Positions 59,877-64,000 of a stretch of 64,000 nt of DNA are shown here, one piece after another. Both the position numbers and the translations under genes were made by a program. Numbering within the stretch: position 1 is the stretch's first letter; the number at the start of each line of letters is the position of its first letter. Source of the stretch: an uncultured Bacteroidales bacterium (GTDB lineage: Bacteria > Bacteroidota > Bacteroidia > Bacteroidales > Bacteroidaceae); the NCBI GenBank assembly GCA_947303715.1, contig CAMYYY010000002.1:61370-125369 (forward strand). Reading direction: 5' to 3'. The notes below the pieces were generated by a model, which searched no databases, had not been told where the DNA came from, and saw only the letters and a list, made by a program, of their open reading frames with translations.

Positions 59877-60926
59877 ATGTCCCTGTCCGATAAGATACGT
59901 TTCCTTCGTTGCCGTGAAAAACCCTTCTGCCGCGATTTGCAGCAGATACTCGGTTTCATGCCCCACGACCTTGACATCTATCACGAGGCACTCCGGCACG
60001 GCTCCATCAACTATCAGACAGGAGTTTATACGGGCAAGAACAACGAGCGGCTGGAGTATCTGGGCGATGCCATCCTTGGCGCGGTGACCTCGGACATCCT
60101 CTTCCACAAATACCCGAAGCGCAACGAAGGCTTCCTCACCAAGGCACGCAGCATGATGGTGCGGCGCGAAACACTCAACCAGATAGCCCACGAGATTGGC
60201 CTCGAACGCCTCATCTGCGCAGCACAGAACATCATGAGGAAATCCCACAACTGCTCCATCTCGGGCAACGCCTTCGAGGCCTTCGTGGGAGCCATCTACC
60301 TCGACAGGGGCTACGACTACTGCTACCGCTTCATCGAGAAGCGCATCTTCAACGCCAAGAGCACCCCGTTCAACATCGAGGAACTGGCTACAAAGGAAAT
60401 CAACTACAAAAGCAGCATCATCGAGTGGTGCCAGAAATACCACTACCACTACACCTTCATGCTCGATGGCGAGGAGGACACCCCTGAGGGCACGCTGTTC
60501 CACAGCTCCATCATCATCTGCGGCATTCAGGCGGGACAAGGAAAGGGCTACACGAAGAAGGAGAGCCACCAACAGGCCTCGCTCGAAGCCCTCACCAACA
60601 TCCGCAACAAGCATCAAGTGCTGGAGGACATCCGCTCGGCTGCCTACGAGATTTCCGAGCAGCGGCTCATCGAAAGGGAGGAGCGCCTTGCCGCACGCGA
60701 GGAAAAGGAGTTGTCCTTCGACCCCGTCGATGAGATGCTCCACAATGTCGACGATGATTGGGGAAAAGAGAATGCCGCGGAGAAAGAAGAGGAGAACAAG
60801 ACGGAGGCTGATGCCATCGTCGATGCCGCCGAGGAGAAGGCCTACGAAGACTACAATCCCGATGAAAACGGCGAAAATGAAGAAAACGGCTCGGCCGAAG
60901 ACACCGATGACAAAATGGAAAACTGA
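59877..60926 (+). CDS. rnc: Ribonuclease III with long acidic tail
   Basis: A 349-aa double-strand-specific ribonuclease that processes rRNA and other structured RNAs. The catalytic signature is NERLEYLGDAILGAV (near 45-60), with GNAFEAFVGAIYLDRG containing the second acidic set near 130-145. A dsRNA-binding domain covers about 170-240 (FMLDGEEDTPEGTLFHSSIII, GYTKKESHQQASLEALTNI). The last 90-100 residues are strongly acidic and low-complexity, ending NGENEENGSAEDTDDKMEN. This makes it clearly longer than the usual 230-260 aa. Confidence 0.94.
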   Translation: MSLSDKIRFLRCREKPFCRDLQQILGFMPHDLDIYHEALRHGSINYQTGVYTGKNNERLEYLGDAILGAVTSDILFHKYPKRNEGFLTKARSMMVRRETLNQIAHEIGLERLICAAQNIMRKSHNCSISGNAFEAFVGAIYLDRGYDYCYRFIEKRIFNAKSTPFNIEELATKEINYKSSIIEWCQKYHYHYTFMLDGEEDTPEGTLFHSSIIICGIQAGQGKGYTKKESHQQASLEALTNIRNKHQVLEDIRSAAYEISEQRLIEREERLAAREEKELSFDPVDEMLHNVDDDWGKENAAEKEEENKTEADAIVDAAEEKAYEDYNPDENGENEENGSAEDTDDKMEN

Positions 60927-60940
60927 AAACGAACAAGAAT

Positions 60941-61474
60941 ATGGCTTTGATTAAATCTGTCAGGGGCTTCACCCCACAAATCGGAGAAGACTGCTACCTT
61001 GCCGAGAACGCCACCATCGTGGGCGACGTGGTGATGGGCAGCCAATGCAGCGTGTGGTTCAATGCCGTTGTCCGCGGCGACGTCAACTGGATTCACATCG
61101 GCGACCGAGTGAATATTCAGGACGGCTCCGTCCTCCACACCCTCTATCAGAAGTCAACCATCACGATAGGAAACGACGTTTCCATCGGGCATAATGTCAC
61201 CATCCATGGTGCCGACATCGAGGATTTTGCCCTTATCGGCATGGGCAGCACCCTGCTCGACAGCGTGGTAGTCGGCAAGGGTGCCATCGTAGCCGCCGGA
61301 GCCCTTGTGCTGAAAGGCACGCAGATTGGCCCGGGCGAGATATGGGGAGGCGTGCCCGCCAAGTTCATCAAGAAAGTTGACCCTGAACAGAACAAGGAGC
61401 TGAATCTGAAAATCGCGCACGGCTACTTGATGTATGCCGAATGGTTCAAGGAAGAGGAAAACGGCAAGCCATGA
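60941..61474 (+). CDS. Gamma-class carbonic anhydrase family protein
   Basis: A 177-aa left-handed beta-helix trimer protein. Hexapeptide repeats run from about 15 to 135 (IVGDVVMGSQCSVWFNAVVRGD, IGDRVNIQDGSVLHT, IGNDVSIGHNVTIHG), with the metal-ligand histidines in VLHT, IGHN and VTIHG. Members such as YrdA/PaaY bind zinc, but carbonic anhydrase activity is not always detected. It lies 14 bp after rnc; its stop overlaps the next start by 4 bp. Confidence 0.9.
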   Translation: MALIKSVRGFTPQIGEDCYLAENATIVGDVVMGSQCSVWFNAVVRGDVNWIHIGDRVNIQDGSVLHTLYQKSTITIGNDVSIGHNVTIHGADIEDFALIGMGSTLLDSVVVGKGAIVAAGALVLKGTQIGPGEIWGGVPAKFIKKVDPEQNKELNLKIAHGYLMYAEWFKEEENGKP

Positions 61475-62355
61475 GCCTGCTGACCCTCCTTCTCACTCTT
61501 TTGCCGCGGCTGCCCCTGCGCGTCCTGTACGTGCTCAGCGACGGAATGGGAAGCCTGCTCTATCACGTGATTCGCTACCGGCGCCGACTGGTGAGGAAGA
61601 ATCTCACAACGGCCTATCCTACAAAGACAAAGAAGGAAATCAAGCAAATCGAGCGGAAGTTCTACCACTTCTTCTGCGACTATGTCGTGGAGACCATCCG
61701 CCTGCTTTGCATCAGCGAGGAGGAAGTGCGCGAGCGGTTCCGCTTCACCAACATGGAATTGATTGATCAGCTCAGCGAGGACGGCAAGCCCCTCTTCGTC
61801 TATCTGGGGCATTACGGCAACTGGGAGTATTTCGCCTCCTTCCCCCTCTGGGCACCCGAGCGCATCACCACCTGCCACGTCTATCACCCGCTCTCCAACA
61901 AAGCGATGGACCGCCTGATGATCAAGCTCCGCGACCGCTTCAACTCCATCGGCATGCCGCAGAACGAGACCTACCACACCCTGCTCCGGCTGATGGACGA
62001 AGGGCGCCAGCCCCTCATTGGCCTTATTGCCGACCAGCGCCCGCTCAGGAAGCACCACACCGTTTGGACGGACTTCCTGCGGCAGCCTACAGCCCTCATC
62101 ACCGGCAGCGAGCGCATCGGCGTACGCATGGGCGCCCACTTCCTCTATGGCGAGGTGAAGGTCGTCAAGCGAGGCTACTACACCGTCACCTTCAAGGAGA
62201 TTTTCCCCGATGAAAACGAGGATTTTTCACTTACCAAGCAATACATGCACCAGCTGGAACAGACCATCGACAGCGCTCCACAGTATTACCTTTGGTCGCA
62301 CAACCGCTGGAAATACCGCCCCGATGCCGAAGGCCATCCCGTACTCAATGCCTAA
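61471..62355 (+). CDS. LpxL/HtrB-type lysophospholipid acyltransferase
   Basis: A 294-aa inner-membrane enzyme that adds a secondary acyl chain to lipid A precursor. The start at 61471 (MSLLTLLLTLLPRLPLRVLY) overlaps the carbonic-anhydrase stop (ATGA), so the two are translationally coupled. The acyltransferase motif is YLGHYGNWEYFASF (HxxxxE), followed by VYHPLSNKAMDRLM, the DQRPLRKHHTVWTDFLRQ segment and LWSHNRWKY near the end. Bacteroidetes often have a single such gene for penta-acylated lipid A. Confidence 0.9.
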   Translation: MSLLTLLLTLLPRLPLRVLYVLSDGMGSLLYHVIRYRRRLVRKNLTTAYPTKTKKEIKQIERKFYHFFCDYVVETIRLLCISEEEVRERFRFTNMELIDQLSEDGKPLFVYLGHYGNWEYFASFPLWAPERITTCHVYHPLSNKAMDRLMIKLRDRFNSIGMPQNETYHTLLRLMDEGRQPLIGLIADQRPLRKHHTVWTDFLRQPTALITGSERIGVRMGAHFLYGEVKVVKRGYYTVTFKEIFPDENEDFSLTKQYMHQLEQTIDSAPQYYLWSHNRWKYRPDAEGHPVLNA

Positions 62356-62367
62356 CTCCTCGACCCT

Positions 62368-64000
62368 ATGCTCAAACAGTTCCTTCAACTCATAAAACGT
62401 TTCCTCCCCCCCTACAAGGGCTACCTTGTCTGGAACCTCATCCTGAACATCCTCGCCCAGGTGCTCAACGTCTTCTCCTTTGCCCTCATCATCCCCATCC
62501 TGCAGACGCTCTTCAAGGTCAGCCAGCAGACTTACGAGTTCATCCCCTGGGGTAGCGTGAACATCATCGATGCGGCCAAGAATAACTTCTACTGGTATAT
62601 GAACCAGCTCATTGCCGACAAGGGCGCCCTGTGGGTGCTCATCATGTCGGGGGTGATGCTCATCGTGCTCACGGCGCTGAAGACCGCCTGCTACTTCGGC
62701 TCGGCTGCCACCCTCATCCCTCTCCGCACGGGCATAGTGCGCGATATGCGCGCAATGGTTTATGACAAGGTGCTCCACCTCCCGCTCAGTTTCTTCAGCG
62801 AGGAGCGCAAGGGCGACATCATCAGCCGCATGAGCAGCGACATCTCCAGCCTCGAGATGTGCCTCTCCAACTCGCTCGACATGCTCATCAAAAACCCCAT
62901 CGCCATCGTCGTCACCCTCGTCACCCTCTTCTGCATCGACTGGAAGCTGACCCTCTTCGTGCTGGCTGTCAGCCCGCTCATTGCCTGGGTGATGGGACTC
63001 ATCAGCCGCAAGTTGCGCCGCAAGTCCCGCGAGACGCAAACCTTCTGGGGCGCGCTGCTGGCCCAGTTGGACGAGACGCTGGGCGGGCTGCGCATCGTGA
63101 AGGCCTTTCTGGCTGAGGAGAAGATGCAGCGCCGGTTCGACGACGTCAACAACAGCTATCGCCGCTCGATGGTGCGCATGTCCGTGCGTCAGGCCAGCGC
63201 CCATCCCGTCAGCGAGTTCATGGGCACCACGCTCATCGTCCTCGTCCTATGGGGAGGTGGGCTCATCATTCTGGGCAACCATTCCACCATGGACGCCAGC
63301 CTCTTCATCTACTACCTGGTGATGCTCTACAACATCATCAACCCCATCAAGGACCTCTCCAAAGCCTACTACAACATCCCCATCGGCATGGGCTGCTGGG
63401 AGCGTGTCGATAAGATTCTCAGCGCCGTCAACCCCATCTGCGAGAGCCCCTCGCCCCACAGCCTCAGCGCGTTCGACAGCGAAATCCGTTTCCGTCACGT
63501 GGGCTTCAGCTACACCGAGGGGCGTCCCGTGCTGAGGGACATCAACCTCACCGTCCCCAAAGGGAAGACCATCGCCTTGGTGGGGCAGAGCGGCTCGGGC
63601 AAATCCACGCTCGTTGACCTCGTGCCCCGTTTCCACGATGTCGGCGAGGGAGAGATTCTCATCGACGGCACCAACATCAAGGAGGTACGTGTGCGCGACC
63701 TCCGTGCCCTCATCGGCAACGTCAATCAGGAGGCTATCCTCTTCAACGACACCTTCTTCAACAACATCGCCTTCGGCGTCGAGGGAGCCACGAGAGAGCA
63801 GGTCGTCGAGGCCGCCCGTATCGCCAATGCCCACGACTTCATCATGGAGACGCCCAACGGCTACGACACCTACATCGGCGACCGCGGTTGCCTGCTTTCG
63901 GGAGGCCAGCGCCAGCGCATCAGCATCGCCCGCGCCATCCTGAAGAACCCGCCCATCCTCATCCTCGACGAGGCCACCTCTGCCCTCGACACCGAGAGCG
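62368..64000 (+). CDS. MsbA-type ABC exporter, 3' end outside the window
   Basis: A fused ABC half-transporter, 544 codons visible. Six membrane spans lie in residues about 15-330 (type 1 exporter fold, with the coupling-helix motif GDIISRMSSDISSLE). The ATPase domain follows, with Walker A GQSGSGKST near 405-413, signature LSGGQRQR and Walker B ILILDEATSALD just before the window ends. It is 12 bp after the LpxL-type gene, so flipping lipid A or its precursors is a reasonable guess. The name msbA is not assigned because the family is broad. Confidence 0.9.
   Translation, partial: MLKQFLQLIKRFLPPYKGYLVWNLILNILAQVLNVFSFALIIPILQTLFKVSQQTYEFIPWGSVNIIDAAKNNFYWYMNQLIADKGALWVLIMSGVMLIVLTALKTACYFGSAATLIPLRTGIVRDMRAMVYDKVLHLPLSFFSEERKGDIISRMSSDISSLEMCLSNSLDMLIKNPIAIVVTLVTLFCIDWKLTLFVLAVSPLIAWVMGLISRKLRRKSRETQTFWGALLAQLDETLGGLRIVKAFLAEEKMQRRFDDVNNSYRRSMVRMSVRQASAHPVSEFMGTTLIVLVLWGGGLIILGNHSTMDASLFIYYLVMLYNIINPIKDLSKAYYNIPIGMGCWERVDKILSAVNPICESPSPHSLSAFDSEIRFRHVGFSYTEGRPVLRDINLTVPKGKTIALVGQSGSGKSTLVDLVPRFHDVGEGEILIDGTNIKEVRVRDLRALIGNVNQEAILFNDTFFNNIAFGVEGATREQVVEAARIANAHDFIMETPNGYDTYIGDRGCLLSGGQRQRISIARAILKNPPILILDEATSALDTES

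Overview
This is chromosomal DNA from a member of the Bacteroidales, most likely Prevotellaceae (Prevotella or a close relative). The reasons are promoters of the Bacteroidetes type (a TTTG box about 20-21 bp upstream of TAnnTTTG), a fused SecDF, the Bacteroidetes forms of MetK, SdhC and the ftsX-DUF3098-uppP-truB-queA-folK cluster, several BspA-like LRR_5 surface proteins, a type IX sorting domain, and the 'YDLxGR ... GKK' C-terminal tail typical of Prevotella surface proteins. Species cannot be fixed from the sequence alone. I found no rRNA, tRNA, CRISPR array, prophage or complete insertion sequence.

Layout. Positions 1-9300 are core genes: a truncated S9 peptidase and xerD on the minus strand, then aroQ, an O-methyltransferase, rbfA, a LolC/E-type permease, and the succinate dehydrogenase/fumarate reductase operon sdhCAB, which is interrupted by a four-helix-bundle gene. 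Positions 9380-17800 hold an accessory locus: a membrane TPR-HTH regulator followed by exported proteins (two BspA-like LRR proteins, two other tail-bearing proteins, one lipoprotein). A repeat-rich gap lies at 17.8-18.95 kb. Positions 18954-39000 are again mostly core: a PHP-type lipoprotein, rnhA, argS, two rhomboids, an EEP hydrolase, secDF, an AraC regulator, a flavodoxin-ferredoxin, miaB, ftsX, uppP, truB, queA, folK, and metK behind a SAM-II riboswitch. Positions 39-55.7 kb are a second accessory locus: a DUF4384 protein, a predicted outer-membrane protein, an LRR-caspase fusion, a second TPR-HTH regulator, a large BspA-like protein, several outer-membrane or exported proteins, and a second repeat island at 50.9-52.2 kb. 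Positions 55.7-64 kb return to core functions: a CAP lipoprotein, a CoA-transferase, acpP-fabF-rnc, a gamma carbonic anhydrase, an LpxL-type acyltransferase and a truncated MsbA-type ABC exporter.

How it fits together. The two accessory loci appear linked. Five promoters (for both TPR-HTH regulators, the 862-aa LRR protein, an outer-membrane operon and a two-module surface protein) share one architecture: a direct repeat of a 6-bp half-site with an 11-bp period, exactly 7 bp upstream of TTTGGA(G), followed 20-21 bp later by TAnnTTTG. The half-site occurs as GTCACG, GGGACG or GGAACG, and both halves always change together. This looks like a surface-protein regulon read by paralogous membrane regulators with different specificities; it is the strongest candidate here for an undescribed system.

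The second theme is small repeats. Short tandem arrays (mostly 7-mers, often four units, sometimes 9- or 11-mers) occur between genes and often as inverted pairs. Repeat elements also sit in frame inside folK, miaB and the TPR regulators. A separate 71-bp hairpin element keeps its flanks but replaces both arms of its stem in a compensating way. Coding assignments of recognised families are firm; regulon and mobility claims are inference from sequence pattern.
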